A DNA stretch of 64,000 nucleotides from Aliiroseovarius sp. M344 (GCF_025140835.1 NZ_CP081153.1:62001-126000); one strand, 5' to 3'. Numbered from the stretch's first letter, positions 54,840 through 64,000 are shown. The notes: generated by a model from the sequence alone, not told the origin. Translations and numbers: made by a program.

Positions 54840-55333
54840 CAGTCTGCGCCCGTCTGGATAATCGACTTCACACGCCCATCCATCGTTCCAGTGCCCGACT
54901 GAAGGTTGACGGTCAATTTTTCAGATGACAGCGCGTTCTGTCCCTGTGTCAGGATCACGCCTCCTGTCATCACAATCACACCGCTTGAGATAGTGTAGAC
55001 CGCTTCGCGCGATTCCGCTGCTTCAGCGCCATTGACCAGCGTTACACCCTCGGATGCCAGCAGGCGCGAAATCTCGCCCGTCGCGCCCGACCCGGTCGAG
55101 TATTCGACCCTAACCTTGCCCGCCGACAAGCGCATGCTGCCCTGACCGATCTGAACATTGCCGATAAACGTGGCCGACCCGTCAGCCTGATCAACATTCA
55201 GCTGATCGGCTGCGATTTCCACTGGAAGGGTGCTGTCATGTTTCAGACCGCCAAAGGCAACCTGGGCCTGAGCATGTGCCACGATCGGCAGGCTTAGCGC
55301 CAGCAAGCAGGCTGCGATACGCGCGCAGTTCAT
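54839..55333 (-). CDS. lptA: LptA, periplasmic LPS transport protein
   Basis: LptA forms the periplasmic bridge that carries LPS to the outer membrane. ATG 55333 (MNCARIAACLLALSLPIVAH) overlaps the lptC stop by one base; a GTG 3 bases earlier is possible. A signal peptide cleaved near AHA is visible, followed by an OstA-type beta-jellyroll with IAADQLNVDQADGSATFIGN and VIVMTGGVILTQGQNALSSE. Length is 164 residues. Confidence 0.93.
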   Translation of the reverse strand: MNCARIAACLLALSLPIVAHAQAQVAFGGLKHDSTLPVEIAADQLNVDQADGSATFIGNVQIGQGSMRLSAGKVRVEYSTGSGATGEISRLLASEGVTLVNGAEAAESREAVYTISSGVIVMTGGVILTQGQNALSSEKLTVNLQSGTGTMDGRVKSIIQTGAD

Positions 55334-55956
55334 CACTTCTCTTCCCCCTCTGTCTGGGGCTCATATATCAGTTTTACACCTTCTTTGAAAACAAGAAGAT
55401 AGGTGGTGTTGTCATTCCCCTGCCGCGTCAGTTCTGCCCGCCCCGCGAAGATGTGGCCCATTGGGCCTCTCGCTTCGACGGGGCCGCTGCTTTTGGCAAA
55501 GGTTGTGTCCATCGCGGTGGTCAAACCCTTTGTTGCGATCTCATAGTTGGTCGAGGTGACCAGCGTGACCCCGCCGGACAGATCAACAATATTCGACGTC
55601 CCGTCTATCAATGCTTTGGCTGCATCAATGTCGACGGCGCCCCCGTCTGGTGTTTCGATCCGGGCGGACAGCACTTCCGCCGTGAAGACATTTGTTTGGT
55701 TTGGATCCGGCACAGCACTTTTTGCTGAAAAAGTAATGGCCGCGCCATCTTCGGTCACGCTGGAAAACCGCGGACTGTCGATGCGCTGGTCGCCGGTCAG
55801 CTCCTCCAAATTGACACGGGCATAGGTCAATGAGGTGGTTGGATCTACGGACTTCGAAACCAGAAACATCGTGGACAAAAGCGCAAGCGCACTGACAGGC
55901 AGAAGAACCTTCAACCATGAGATAAAGCGCGAATAACTGTTGTCTGAGCGGTCCAT
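55333..55956 (-). CDS. lptC: LptC, LPS export membrane protein
   Basis: LptC is the bitopic inner-membrane part of the Lpt machine. The 207-residue protein has a single N-terminal membrane segment (about residues 15-34, LKVLLPVSALALLSTMFLVS) and a periplasmic OstA-like beta domain (VDIDAAKALIDGTSNIVDLS, GGVTLVTSTNYEIATKGL). ATG at 55956 has AGGGG 4 bases upstream. It precedes lptA. Confidence 0.92.
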   Translation of the reverse strand: MDRSDNSYSRFISWLKVLLPVSALALLSTMFLVSKSVDPTTSLTYARVNLEELTGDQRIDSPRFSSVTEDGAAITFSAKSAVPDPNQTNVFTAEVLSARIETPDGGAVDIDAAKALIDGTSNIVDLSGGVTLVTSTNYEIATKGLTTAMDTTFAKSSGPVEARGPMGHIFAGRAELTRQGNDNTTYLLVFKEGVKLIYEPQTEGEEK

Positions 55957-56049
55957 GCGACCCCTGAAATCACTTCGTTACGTTCGTTACTTAGGCACTG
56001 ATCCTGCTGATCCAAGCGAAAGAAGCGCGAATTACAGGAGTTGCCTCAC

Positions 56050-56661
56050 TTAGTGGCTGAAAATGTCAATCTCGGGCCAGCCCGCCAGATCAAGCTGGGC
56101 GCGCATCGGCAGAAAGTCAAAACAGGCCTGTGCCATTTCGGTTCGGCCCTCCCGATCCAGCCGCTGGTTCAAATCGTCCCGCAGGCGGTGCAGGTAAAGA
56201 ACGTCAGACGCAGCATAGTCCAACTGCGCAGCGGTCAGCTCTTCTGCGCCCCAATCGCTCATCTGTTGCTGCTTTGAGATGTCGATCTTCAGGAGTTGCT
56301 CCAGCAAGTTTTTTAACCCGTGCCGATCAGTGTAAGTGCGGATCAGTTTGGACGCGATTTTGGTGCAATAGACTGGCGCGGTAACGACGCCAAATGCGTT
56401 CAGCATTGCAGCGATATCAAAACGTCCGAAGTGAAAAAGCTTCAGCACGTCTGGGTCGGTCAGCAACCGCTCAAGATTGGGCGCGCTGGTTTGACCCTTC
56501 TCAACCTGTACAAGATGAGCATTGCCGTCGCCTGACGACAGCTGAACAACGCATAGGCGGTCACGGTGTGGATTTAACCCCATCGTTTCGCAGTCGATTG
56601 CTACGATGGGACCAAGGTCCAGCCCATCAGGTAAGTCGCGCTTGTAAAGATGGTTGGCCAT
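56050..56661 (-). CDS. Ribonuclease D, short form (DEDDy exonuclease domain only)
   Basis: A 3'-5' exonuclease related to RNase D. I use ATG 56661 (MANHLYKRDLPDGLDLGPIV) since AGGG lies 5 bases before it; the ATG at 56673 is an alternative. DEDDy motifs: IDCETMGLNPHRDRL, HFGRFDIAAMLNAF, and YAASDVLYLHRL. At 203 residues it lacks the HRDC domains of full-length RNase D, as is common for a second RNase D-like gene in alphaproteobacteria. 93 bases upstream of lptC in the same direction. Confidence 0.92.
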   Translation of the reverse strand: MANHLYKRDLPDGLDLGPIVAIDCETMGLNPHRDRLCVVQLSSGDGNAHLVQVEKGQTSAPNLERLLTDPDVLKLFHFGRFDIAAMLNAFGVVTAPVYCTKIASKLIRTYTDRHGLKNLLEQLLKIDISKQQQMSDWGAEELTAAQLDYAASDVLYLHRLRDDLNQRLDREGRTEMAQACFDFLPMRAQLDLAGWPEIDIFSH

Positions 56662-56728
56662 ATCTGCCCTCATTGTCCGTTTCCCCTCTGATAGGCCCAG
56701 AGAGGTCCGGGTTCAATGGAAAGACCGA

Positions 56729-57598
56729 TCAATGTCCGTGATACAGACCAACGACATGTTCAGCCTCAGCGAAAAACAGCCAACGCCCAACGACGACGCC
56801 CACAAGGTGAAGCGCCAAAGCGAAGAACGCCGTGACGTGCCCAGGAGAGGTCAGAAGCAGGATGGCAGCAGGCAACGCGCCGGCAAGCACGACTGCGATG
56901 ATCCTCAGCTTCTCAGCATGTTTGCGCGCGACCCGGTAAACCATCTCGTCCATCACATAATTGCGTGCGGTGTGGCCGCTTTCCAGCATCCGAACATCGC
57001 CCAGATGGGCAAGGCCGGTCGCGTCGCCTGTGGTGCCTCGTGAAGCAGCCCGCTGATCACCGATTTTCCACGACGCCAGAAACACAATCGTCAGGGCCAG
57101 AAGAAGCCAACCCGCAATCTTGACCTCGCCTGCCAGAAGCGCGCCTCCGCCCAGCGCGTGCAGCAAAAACAAGACTGGCGTGAGCGGTTGGTTCCAGCGA
57201 CGTATGGTCTTCAACTGGCCATAGATCATCGAGGTTGTGAACACGGTCACCAGAGCAAAGAAAGAGCCTAATGCACCAGAAATCGACATTTCTGCACCAA
57301 GGAAAATACGCAGCGCGGCAACAATCGCAAACAGGATCAATGTGACCACCGCAGCAATACCTTCCCGACTTAGCCAGCTGGTACGCCATTGGCTGAACGC
57401 ATAGATCGCGTTCATTTTGTTCCCAAGGTGAAACGTTGACGCGATCAACCCTGTGCATGACAGCGCATAGGCGATCACAAAGAATGCGAACAAGGTTGAT
57501 CTGATGACCTCTGGAAAGCCAAGGCCCAGCCAGAAAAACAGCCCGAAACCAAGCCCCGACAGCGTGGTGAAAATAATAACACTGGGTGCAGGATGCAT
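56729..57598 (-). CDS. soeC: DmsC/SoeC-type membrane anchor subunit
   Basis: The 289-residue protein has about eight hydrophobic helices and belongs to the DmsC anchor family, which passes electrons between quinone and an iron-sulfur subunit. MHPAPSVIIFTTLSGLGFGL is typical of the N-terminus. It follows soeB by 12 bases in an A-B-C operon. In SoeABC the complex oxidises sulfite on the cytoplasmic side. Alternative: anchor of another DMSO reductase-family enzyme. Confidence 0.82.
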   Translation of the reverse strand: MHPAPSVIIFTTLSGLGFGLFFWLGLGFPEVIRSTLFAFFVIAYALSCTGLIASTFHLGNKMNAIYAFSQWRTSWLSREGIAAVVTLILFAIVAALRIFLGAEMSISGALGSFFALVTVFTTSMIYGQLKTIRRWNQPLTPVLFLLHALGGGALLAGEVKIAGWLLLALTIVFLASWKIGDQRAASRGTTGDATGLAHLGDVRMLESGHTARNYVMDEMVYRVARKHAEKLRIIAVVLAGALPAAILLLTSPGHVTAFFALALHLVGVVVGRWLFFAEAEHVVGLYHGH

Positions 57599-57610
57599 CC
57601 GTTTCCTCCG

Positions 57611-58342
57611 TCAGAGCTTCTCAAGCGCTTTATCGAGCCAACCAAGGAACCCCTTAGCCTCGTCTGCCACCACGTCAAGCGGCTGTGTGTTCAATGTATC
57701 TTTGGGGCACGGCGGCAAGTATTTGTTGGTGGGTTTGGTCCCCAGATCAGGCATCAGGTCATACCCGCCGCGTTCGGCGACAAGCTTCGAGACGTCGCTG
57801 TCCGGGTCACTGAAGTCACCAAAGTGGCGCGCACCGGACGGACAGGTGCGCACGCAGGCTGGCACGCGGTCCTCTTCCGGCAAGTTTTCGTTGTAAATGC
57901 GATCTACGCAAAGAGTGCATTTCTTCATCACGCCGGCGTCGCGGTCCAATTCACGCGCGCCGTAAGGACAAGCCCAGGCGCACAGGCCGCACCCGATACA
58001 GCGATCCTCGTTCACCAGAACGATGCCGTCTTCTTCACGCTTATAGCTCGCGCCAGTCGGGCAAACCGTGACGCAAGGCGCGTCATCACAGTGCAGGCAG
58101 GACCTTGGCATGTGAACGGTTTGCGCTGCTTTGCCTTCTGCCTGCGCCTCGTACGAGAAGACACGGTTCAGGAACGCGCCGCCCGGATCCGCCCCATAGG
58201 GATCGGTGTCAGACAGCGGCGCACCATAGTTCTGCGTGTTCCAGCCCTTACAAGCCGTCACGCAACCTTGGCAGCCGACACAGGTGTCCAGATCAATGAC
58301 CAGCCCCAGCTTTTTGTTGGTCTTTTCAGGAAGTGCAGTCAT
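57611..58342 (-). CDS. soeB: SoeB/DmsB-type 4x[4Fe-4S] electron-transfer subunit
   Basis: The 243-residue ferredoxin-like subunit has four cysteine clusters: CVGCQGCVTACKGWN, CLHCDDAPCVTVCPTGA, CIGCGLCAWACPYGA and CTLCVDRI with CVRTCPSGA. All 16 ligands are present. No twin-arginine leader, consistent with a cytoplasmic complex. It overlaps soeA by one base and links the molybdenum subunit to SoeC. Confidence 0.88.
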   Translation of the reverse strand: MTALPEKTNKKLGLVIDLDTCVGCQGCVTACKGWNTQNYGAPLSDTDPYGADPGGAFLNRVFSYEAQAEGKAAQTVHMPRSCLHCDDAPCVTVCPTGASYKREEDGIVLVNEDRCIGCGLCAWACPYGARELDRDAGVMKKCTLCVDRIYNENLPEEDRVPACVRTCPSGARHFGDFSDPDSDVSKLVAERGGYDLMPDLGTKPTNKYLPPCPKDTLNTQPLDVVADEAKGFLGWLDKALEKL

Positions 58343-61167
58343 CAGATCTTCCTCGCAACAATGCTTGGGCCTTTGCCGACCGGTGACTTAATCGGCGGGT
58401 GCGCAGGCTGGCTTTCAGCAGGTTTAGGGTCTGCTTTCTTGATCTTTACGCGCAGATCGAACCATGCGGCCTGCCCCGTGACGGGGTCAGAATTTGCCCA
58501 TCTGAGCCCGTCGCCCTTTGGTGGTTGAAGTTCGTGAATCAGGTGGTTCAGAAGAAAACCTTCGGTCGCTTCGGGAGCGGCCTCATCCAATGCCCATGCG
58601 CCTTTGCGTTTGCCGATCGCGTTCCATGTCCAAACGGTCTTTGGGTTCAGGCTCGCGTGATGGGCGACCGGCACGGTGATTGATCCGTGGGCCGACGTAA
58701 CTTGTGCATAGTCGCCATCGGCAAAGCCGTGCTTGGTCCAGAGATCGGTGGGCAGATACAGGAAATTTTTGCCCGTAATCTGCCGCAGCCACGCGTTTTG
58801 CGATCCCCAGGAATGATACATATGCATTGGACGCTGAGTCAGCGCATGAATTGGATACTCGTCAGGGTCGACATTCGAGTCCTCGAAGGGCGGATACCAG
58901 ATGGGCAGCGGGTCCATGGTTTGCGCGATCCGGGCGCGCAGATGATCGGGTGGCTGGATATCGCCGTGACCTTCAGCGGCCAGTTGGAATTTCCGCATTG
59001 GCTCAACATAGATGTTGAACACATAGGGCGCTTCGGCGTCGAAAATGCCGCGTGCCACGGCCCATTCCTGATAGGCTTTGTTCCAAGGTTTATAGAAACT
59101 CGCTTCGGTTGGGATGTGGTCGACCCAGAAGCCGCCGTTTTCAATATACTTGTCTATTTGGGCTGGATTAGGCTCTCCTCGACCTTTCCCGGTTCCGTCT
59201 TTACCGCGCCAACCTGCCAGTGGGCCAACACCCGGGCGGCGTTCATGATTCACCAGATAATCGGCGTAGTCTTTGAACTTCGCAGACCCGTCTTCAGTTA
59301 CGAAACCCGGGAGCCCCAGTTTCGCGCCCAGTTGGATCAACACGGTCTGAAACCCGCGCACATCCCGATCAGGTTCCACCACCGGCCAGCGGATCGCATC
59401 TGCCGCGCCGTCGGCCTCGCAGATCGGGCGGTCCAGCAAACTGATACAGTCGTGACGCTCAAGATAGGTTGTGTCCGGCAGTATTAGATCCGCATAGGCA
59501 ACCATCTCTGAACTGTAAGCATCGGAATAGATGATGTGGGGAATGACATAGTTTCCATCGTCATCCTTGTCGGTCAGCATGCGCATGACTTCGGACGAAT
59601 TCATCGACGAGTTCCATGCCATGTTCGCCATATACAGAAACAGCGTATCGATCTTGTACGGATCGCCTGCGTGGGCATTCGAAATCACCATATGCATCAG
59701 CCCATGCGCCGACATCGGATTTTCCCACGTGAATGCTTTGTCGATGCGCTTGGCGTTGCCGGCATCATCTAGCAGCAGATGCTCAGGCCCCATTGGATAA
59801 CCCAAATGCGGACCATCGAGCGGCTGTCCGGGCGTAACACCTGCATGTGGCTTCGGATGCGCCTCGGGCGGCTTGGGATAGGGCGGTTTGAACCGGAATC
59901 CACCTGGCACCTCGACCGAGCCCAGCAGGATTTGCAGCATATGCAGCGCGCGGCAGGTCTGGAACCCGTTCGAGTGCGCCGAGATGCCCCGCATCGCGTG
60001 GAAGCTGACCGGGCGCCCAATCATTTTATCGTGCTTCTGGCCCTTCCAATCGGTCCACGGCTGGTCGAGCACGATCTCTTCCTCGAACGCCACGCGCGCC
60101 AACTCCGCCGCGATCGAACGGATGCGTTCTGCCGAAACACCTGTCTGTTCTGCCACTGCATCAGGCGCATAGTCCCCTGACATATAGCGCTCAGCCAGCA
60201 GTTGGAACACCGGGCGATGGCTTACGCCGCCGTGCCGGTAGCTGCCCGCCAAATCGGGTAAAACGCCCGGCGCGTCATAATCCGCAAGCTTCCCGGTCAC
60301 GCGGCAGATAACCTGTGGCTTGCCGTTCTTCCCACGCAGGAAAAGGCCATTTTCAGGCGAATTAGGCTCTTCTATGACAATGAAGCCTGCATTGGTGTAG
60401 CGCGACAAGTAGGCCAAATCGACCTTGCCCGCGCGCAACAACTCGTGGATCAAAGCCAGAATGAACAAGCCGTCGGTGCCCGGCGTGATCCCAACCCACT
60501 CATCCGCAATGGCGTTATAGCCGGATCGGATCGGGTTCACGCCAATGATCTTCGCGCCACGCTCTTTCAACTTGCCCAAACCGATCTTGATGGGGTTGCT
60601 GTCGTGGTCTTCGGCGACACCGAACAGCATGAACATCTTGGTGCGATCCCAGTCGGGCTGCCCAAACTCCCAAAACGCGCCGCCCATCGTATAGATGCCG
60701 GCGGCGGCCATGTTCACCGAACAAAAGCCGCCATGCGCCGCGTAATTCGGTGTGCCATAGGCCTGCGCGAACCATGATGTGAAGCTTTGGCTTTGGTCCC
60801 GCCCGGTGAAAAACGCCATGCGTTTTGGGTCGGTTTCTCGCAAAGGCCCAAGCCAGTCAGCGGCAAGGCCCAGCGCCTCGTCCCAGCTGATTTCCTCGAA
60901 CTCTCCTGACCCGCGTGGACCGACTCGTTTCAGGGGTGCACGCAGCCGCGACGGAGCGTAATGCTGCATGATCCCGGCAGACCCTTTGCCGCACAGCACC
61001 CCCTTGTTCACAGGATGATCACGGTTGCCTTCGATATAGGCCACCTGCCCGTCCTTCATGTGCACATTAATCCCGCAACGGCAGGCACACATATAGCACG
61101 TCGTCTTGCGCACCTCGTCCGACACGGAAGGCGAGGTATCAATCTGGATGTTTTCCGGCTTGGTCAT
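58342..61167 (-). CDS. soeA: SoeA-type molybdopterin oxidoreductase (putative sulfite dehydrogenase)
   Basis: The 941-residue protein is a DMSO-reductase-family enzyme with bis-MGD cofactor. It has an N-terminal [4Fe-4S] site (C24, C27, C31, C59 in CYMCACRCGINV and GVLCGKGSAG), a likely molybdenum-ligand Cys149 in GGFCSVN, and a C-terminal MGD-binding domain. There is no twin-arginine signal, so it is cytoplasmic, as in SoeABC and unlike DmsA, PsrA or TtrA. SoeABC oxidises sulfite to sulfate and is widespread in sulfonate- and thiosulfate-using roseobacters. Gene order A-B-C fits. Identification rests on family, lack of leader and context. Confidence 0.82.
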   Translation of the reverse strand: MTKPENIQIDTSPSVSDEVRKTTCYMCACRCGINVHMKDGQVAYIEGNRDHPVNKGVLCGKGSAGIMQHYAPSRLRAPLKRVGPRGSGEFEEISWDEALGLAADWLGPLRETDPKRMAFFTGRDQSQSFTSWFAQAYGTPNYAAHGGFCSVNMAAAGIYTMGGAFWEFGQPDWDRTKMFMLFGVAEDHDSNPIKIGLGKLKERGAKIIGVNPIRSGYNAIADEWVGITPGTDGLFILALIHELLRAGKVDLAYLSRYTNAGFIVIEEPNSPENGLFLRGKNGKPQVICRVTGKLADYDAPGVLPDLAGSYRHGGVSHRPVFQLLAERYMSGDYAPDAVAEQTGVSAERIRSIAAELARVAFEEEIVLDQPWTDWKGQKHDKMIGRPVSFHAMRGISAHSNGFQTCRALHMLQILLGSVEVPGGFRFKPPYPKPPEAHPKPHAGVTPGQPLDGPHLGYPMGPEHLLLDDAGNAKRIDKAFTWENPMSAHGLMHMVISNAHAGDPYKIDTLFLYMANMAWNSSMNSSEVMRMLTDKDDDGNYVIPHIIYSDAYSSEMVAYADLILPDTTYLERHDCISLLDRPICEADGAADAIRWPVVEPDRDVRGFQTVLIQLGAKLGLPGFVTEDGSAKFKDYADYLVNHERRPGVGPLAGWRGKDGTGKGRGEPNPAQIDKYIENGGFWVDHIPTEASFYKPWNKAYQEWAVARGIFDAEAPYVFNIYVEPMRKFQLAAEGHGDIQPPDHLRARIAQTMDPLPIWYPPFEDSNVDPDEYPIHALTQRPMHMYHSWGSQNAWLRQITGKNFLYLPTDLWTKHGFADGDYAQVTSAHGSITVPVAHHASLNPKTVWTWNAIGKRKGAWALDEAAPEATEGFLLNHLIHELQPPKGDGLRWANSDPVTGQAAWFDLRVKIKKADPKPAESQPAHPPIKSPVGKGPSIVARKI

Positions 61168-61382
61168 TTACCTGAGGGCCCTGTCGCGAGGTCTTTTTAC
61201 AAAGACAAATTATCGTGGTGGAACGAGATGTTTACCACATTTTTCTGGTTCCAAGACCCAAACAGCCAGCCCTTGCATGCGGTAGGTCCAGTTAGCGATG
61301 GGTTTAGGGCCAGAAAGGACAGAATTCCGGCAAGCAGCCAGTATCTTGCCAAGGCACACCCGGCACATTAGCGTTTCCGGCC

Positions 61383-62300
61383 ATGGATTATGACACGTTA
61401 ATTGACGCCGAGACCTGGGCTTTTATTCGCAAAACCGAAAGCTGCTACCCGCCGGATGCGGTGTCGGCAGACATCCCCGCTCAGCGGGCCGTGTATGATG
61501 AAATGTGCCGGTCCTTTCATGCCGGGTATCCGGACAGCGTGACCGCCCGTGATGATCGCGCTGGAACTGTGCCTGTTCGAATCTACGAAAGCGGATCACC
61601 TAAAATCACGGTCATTTACTATCACGGTGGTGGGTTCGTCGTTGGCGGGCTGGAAAGCCACGATGATGTCTGTGCCGAATTGTGCGACCGAACCGGCGCG
61701 CGGGTGGTGAGTGTCGATTATCGATTGAGTCCCGAATTTTCTCATCCGGCAGCTTTCGAAGATGCGATGGAGGCGGCGTCATATGTGGCTCTAACTTGGC
61801 CCAACTCCTGTATCTTGGCGGGGGACAGCGCCGGCGGAAACCTTGCAGCAGCTGTTGCGCAAGCCAGTCGAGGAACGATGAAATTCAAAGGGCAAGTGCT
61901 GATCTATCCTGGCCTTGGCGGCGATATGACACGTGGATCATACAGCGATCATGCACACGCACCGATGCTGACTTTGGAAGACCTGGAATTTTATGAACAG
62001 GTCAGATTTGGTGGCGCGGCGCCGAAACAGGATCCGACTGCTGCGCCGTTGGTGGACGCCGATTTCTCAAACCTTCCTCCAACCGTCATTATTACCGCTG
62101 AGTGTGACCCGCTTGCGGATGATGGGCGCGACTATCGCGACGCAATCCAAGCTGCCGGTGGCAAAGCGCATTGGCATAGCGAGCCGGGATTGGTGCACGG
62201 ATATTTGCGGGCCCGCCACAGCGTTCAGCGTGCGCGTGACAGTTTTGATCGTATCGTCGCCGCAACAAAGATGCTTGCTGCTGACGAATGGTTCGACTGA
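61383..62300 (+). CDS. HSL-family alpha/beta hydrolase (esterase/lipase)
   Basis: The 305-residue protein has the HGGGF oxyanion motif (YYHGGGFVVGGLESH), the DYRLSPE block, nucleophile elbow GDSAGGN, catalytic Asp in AECDPLADDG and His in GLVHGYLR. These define the hormone-sensitive lipase branch (Abhydrolase_3). Cytoplasmic, substrate unknown. It is divergent from soeA; the 215-base gap between starts holds no gene I can see. Confidence 0.93.
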   Translation: MDYDTLIDAETWAFIRKTESCYPPDAVSADIPAQRAVYDEMCRSFHAGYPDSVTARDDRAGTVPVRIYESGSPKITVIYYHGGGFVVGGLESHDDVCAELCDRTGARVVSVDYRLSPEFSHPAAFEDAMEAASYVALTWPNSCILAGDSAGGNLAAAVAQASRGTMKFKGQVLIYPGLGGDMTRGSYSDHAHAPMLTLEDLEFYEQVRFGGAAPKQDPTAAPLVDADFSNLPPTVIITAECDPLADDGRDYRDAIQAAGGKAHWHSEPGLVHGYLRARHSVQRARDSFDRIVAATKMLAADEWFD

Positions 62301-62388
62301 CCCTTTCCACAAATCAAAACTTGCCATATTCTGGTTCTATAAAAATGCGAGCGGCCAACGCATCGCGGAATGAGGAAGTGCAGCAACA

Positions 62389-63663
62389 ATGCCGCCTATC
62401 GGAATCTCACTGTTCCGGGGCCTGCAAAACATGCAGGGCGCCGCGGGGCTGGAACGTCGTTTGCGACGCGGCGTCGAGGATGGCACAGAGCACCCAACGC
62501 GCGGAAACGAGAGATTGGGGCGGGATCTGGCCCAGCGGCCTGCAGGGCAACTGGTGTGGATACATCTGCAAAGGTTGGATGCGTTAGAGAAGGTTCTGGG
62601 CCTTGTTCAATACATTCAGAATGATCATGAAGACTTGAACGTCCTCATATCGACCACCCATTATGACGGTGCACCACCACAAGGCCCCAATTTTATCCAT
62701 CAATATTCGCCTTACTCCGCGCCGGCTCCAGTCGCCGCTTTTCTGGAGCATTGGCAGCCCGATGTGCTGCTTTGGATGGATGATAAGCTTGATGTTACCC
62801 TTCTGCCTGCAGTGTTTGAGCGGAAAATTCCGGCGCATTGGGTCAATGCTCATGTGCCGAAAGAGGCGCAGAGCCAATGGCGCTGGCTGCCCGGATCGAT
62901 CAAATCTATCCTGACAGGATTTGACACTATTCTGGCTGAAAACGATGAAGCTGCACGTGAACTGCGCAAGTTCGGTGCGGCCGCAAGTCAAGTCGTGACC
63001 TCTGGCCCACTTCAAATACAAGTGGTTCCACCAAATTGTAACATGGCTGAACGGGACGCTGTTGCCGCAAAACTGGCTGCGCGACCCGTTTGGCTTGCCT
63101 CAGGTGTTTGTGAGGTCGAGGAACAGGCGCTACTTTCCGCCCATAAGCAATTGGTACGTAGATCGCATCGACTGCTTTTGATCATTGAGCCCCGCGATGT
63201 GAGTCGCGGTGTGGTCCTGGCACAGGAACTGGAAGCAGAAGGTTGGGGGGTCGCCTGTCGGTCACGGGATGAAGACCCCACGCCGGACATTCAGATATTT
63301 ATTGCCGATCAAGAGGGCGAATCTGGTTTGTGGATGCATCTCGCTCCGATCACCTATGCAGGCGGAAGCATGGGAGTCGGAACCGAGCTGAACCCGCTTG
63401 AACCTGCGGCGCTTGGATCGGTCGTGTTGTTCGGGCCAAACGTGAATGGATATTACGAATCCTATCGGAGGCTCGAAGCCTCGGGCGCGGCGACCAAAAT
63501 TAGCGATGAGGCAAGCCTGACCAAAGCGGTTGAGCACCTGTTGTCGCCAGAAGAAGCCGCCAAAATGGCAATGGCAGCTTGGGATGTGACGACCAGCGGT
63601 GCCGAGGTAAGCGATCTGCTGCGTCAGAAATTGACGGAAGCGCTGTCGAAGAGCGCGGAATAG
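62389..63663 (+). CDS. GT30-family Kdo transferase-like protein, atypical
   Basis: The 424-residue protein resembles WaaA/Kdt[50 protein letters not shown] and [10 protein letters not shown] match the C-terminal CMP-Kdo domain. In the N-terminal domain [16 protein letters not shown] aligns with the usual LVWxHAxSVGE block, so the catalytic Glu is replaced by Ala65 (Glu67 is nearby), and no clear N-terminal membrane anchor is seen. It could be a non-canonical Kdo transferase or an inactive copy. It lies 8 bases ahead of lpxK, the usual neighbour of kdtA. Confidence 0.78.
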   Translation: MPPIGISLFRGLQNMQGAAGLERRLRRGVEDGTEHPTRGNERLGRDLAQRPAGQLVWIHLQRLDALEKVLGLVQYIQNDHEDLNVLISTTHYDGAPPQGPNFIHQYSPYSAPAPVAAFLEHWQPDVLLWMDDKLDVTLLPAVFERKIPAHWVNAHVPKEAQSQWRWLPGSIKSILTGFDTILAENDEAARELRKFGAAASQVVTSGPLQIQVVPPNCNMAERDAVAAKLAARPVWLASGVCEVEEQALLSAHKQLVRRSHRLLLIIEPRDVSRGVVLAQELEAEGWGVACRSRDEDPTPDIQIFIADQEGESGLWMHLAPITYAGGSMGVGTELNPLEPAALGSVVLFGPNVNGYYESYRRLEASGAATKISDEASLTKAVEHLLSPEEAAKMAMAAWDVTTSGAEVSDLLRQKLTEALSKSAE

Positions 63664-63671
63664 GGGGGTCG

Positions 63672-64000
63672 ATGAAAACACCCCAGTTTTGGTTTACCCC
63701 ACCCGCGCATCCCAACTGGCGCGCTCGTGTCTTAGCGCCTTTGGGCTGGGCCTATGGCGCGGCGACGGCAAGGCGCGTTGCCAGGGACCACGCATACCGG
63801 GCAAAAGTACCTGTAATCTGTGTTGGGAATATCAACGCGGGTGGCACGGGCAAGACCCCGACCACGATCGCACTTGCGCAACGCTTGTTAGCGCAGGGCC
63901 ACGACGTGCATATCGTGTCACGCGGGCACAAGGGCGCAATGGACGGGCCAGCACAGGTTAACGAGCGAGCCCACAAAGCGAGCGATGTTGGCGATGAGCC
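63672..64000 (+). CDS. lpxK: LpxK, tetraacyldisaccharide 4'-kinase (5' part, cut by window end)
   Basis: LpxK phosphorylates the 4' position of the lipid A disaccharide. The first 109 codons are present from ATG 63672, with AGGGGGG upstream, and the frame is open to the window edge. The P-loop [15 protein letters not shown] and the following RGHKG block are family signatures, and DVGDE at the edge is the start of the conserved DVGDEP motif. An N-terminal hydrophobic/amphipathic segment (about residues 20-36) precedes it. Confidence 0.93.
   Translation, partial: MKTPQFWFTPPAHPNWRARVLAPLGWAYGAATARRVARDHAYRAKVPVICVGNINAGGTGKTPTTIALAQRLLAQGHDVHIVSRGHKGAMDGPAQVNERAHKASDVGDE

Noticed and set aside
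1..64000. Mobile elements, CRISPR arrays, tRNA and rRNA genes
   Set aside because: No transposase or integrase motifs, regularly spaced repeats or structural RNA genes were recognised by reading; a tRNAscan or Infernal run was not possible here.

Overview
The window is a single contiguous stretch of chromosomal core from an alphaproteobacterium, most likely a marine member of the Rhodobacteraceae (Roseobacter group). Three things point there. The gene order rho-mnmE-mnmG-rsmG-parA-parB on one side and maf-aroE-coaE-dnaQ-secB on the other is the conserved alphaproteobacterial origin neighbourhood. The proteins read as roseobacter-like throughout: YlxR fused to an L7Ae-like domain, a PstS-OmpA fusion, and a SoeABC-type sulfite dehydrogenase. 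The DNA is moderately GC-rich. I see no rRNA, tRNA, insertion sequence, prophage or CRISPR array.

Region 1 (1-11.2 kb) is the origin and segregation module. A 3' fragment of hemW converges on parB. The leftward run rho>mnmE>mnmG>rsmG>parA>parB carries two perfect 16-bp parS palindromes inside the 5' ends of rsmG and mnmG. A non-coding, AT-rich gap of about 400 bp (8071-8467) holds several near-consensus DnaA boxes and is my candidate oriC. Rightward from it, maf, aroE, coaE and dnaQ form a chain of overlapping genes, so transcription on both sides runs away from the candidate origin.

Region 2 (11.2-26.1 kb) is housekeeping: secB, idi, fxsA, a Tim44-domain protein, mltA, smr, a DUF900-type lipoprotein hydrolase, hslVU, an unassigned glycosyltransferase-like protein, hemH, a methyltransferase, a comF-grxC-nitrilase-marR-GNAT cluster, ubiG and prolyl aminopeptidase.

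Region 3 (26.1-43.2 kb) holds the translation/transcription operon rimP-nusA-ylxR-infB, preceded by an attenuator-like terminator hairpin and closed by a strong bidirectional terminator. It is followed by an unlisted 46-residue small gene, mutT-argJ-parvulin, secA, the PstS-OmpA fusion, radC, and dnaK-dnaJ with a plausible heat-shock promoter.

Region 4 (43.2-52.7 kb) is the most accessory-looking part. It has a polysaccharide-export-type ABC permease without a neighbouring ATPase, cysQ (PAP phosphatase), kdsB, then galU, two paralogous glycosyltransferases, a GT14 'branching' glycosyltransferase with a large unassigned C-terminal region, and a double-domain sulfotransferase. Together these look like a locus for a sulfated surface glycan, with CysQ recycling the PAP that the sulfotransferase releases. 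This is my best candidate for an undescribed system.

Region 5 (52.7-64 kb) has ptsN, hpf and lptB-lptA-lptC (without the rpoN that often lies among them), a short RNase D, a soeABC-type operon, an HSL-family esterase, an atypical GT30 (Kdo transferase-like) gene and the 5' part of lpxK. Envelope biogenesis (lptABC, kdsB, GT30, lpxK, mltA, secA/secB) and sulfur handling (cysQ, sulfotransferase, soeABC) recur along the window. Convergent gene ends are tightly packed, usually overlapping or a few bases apart.
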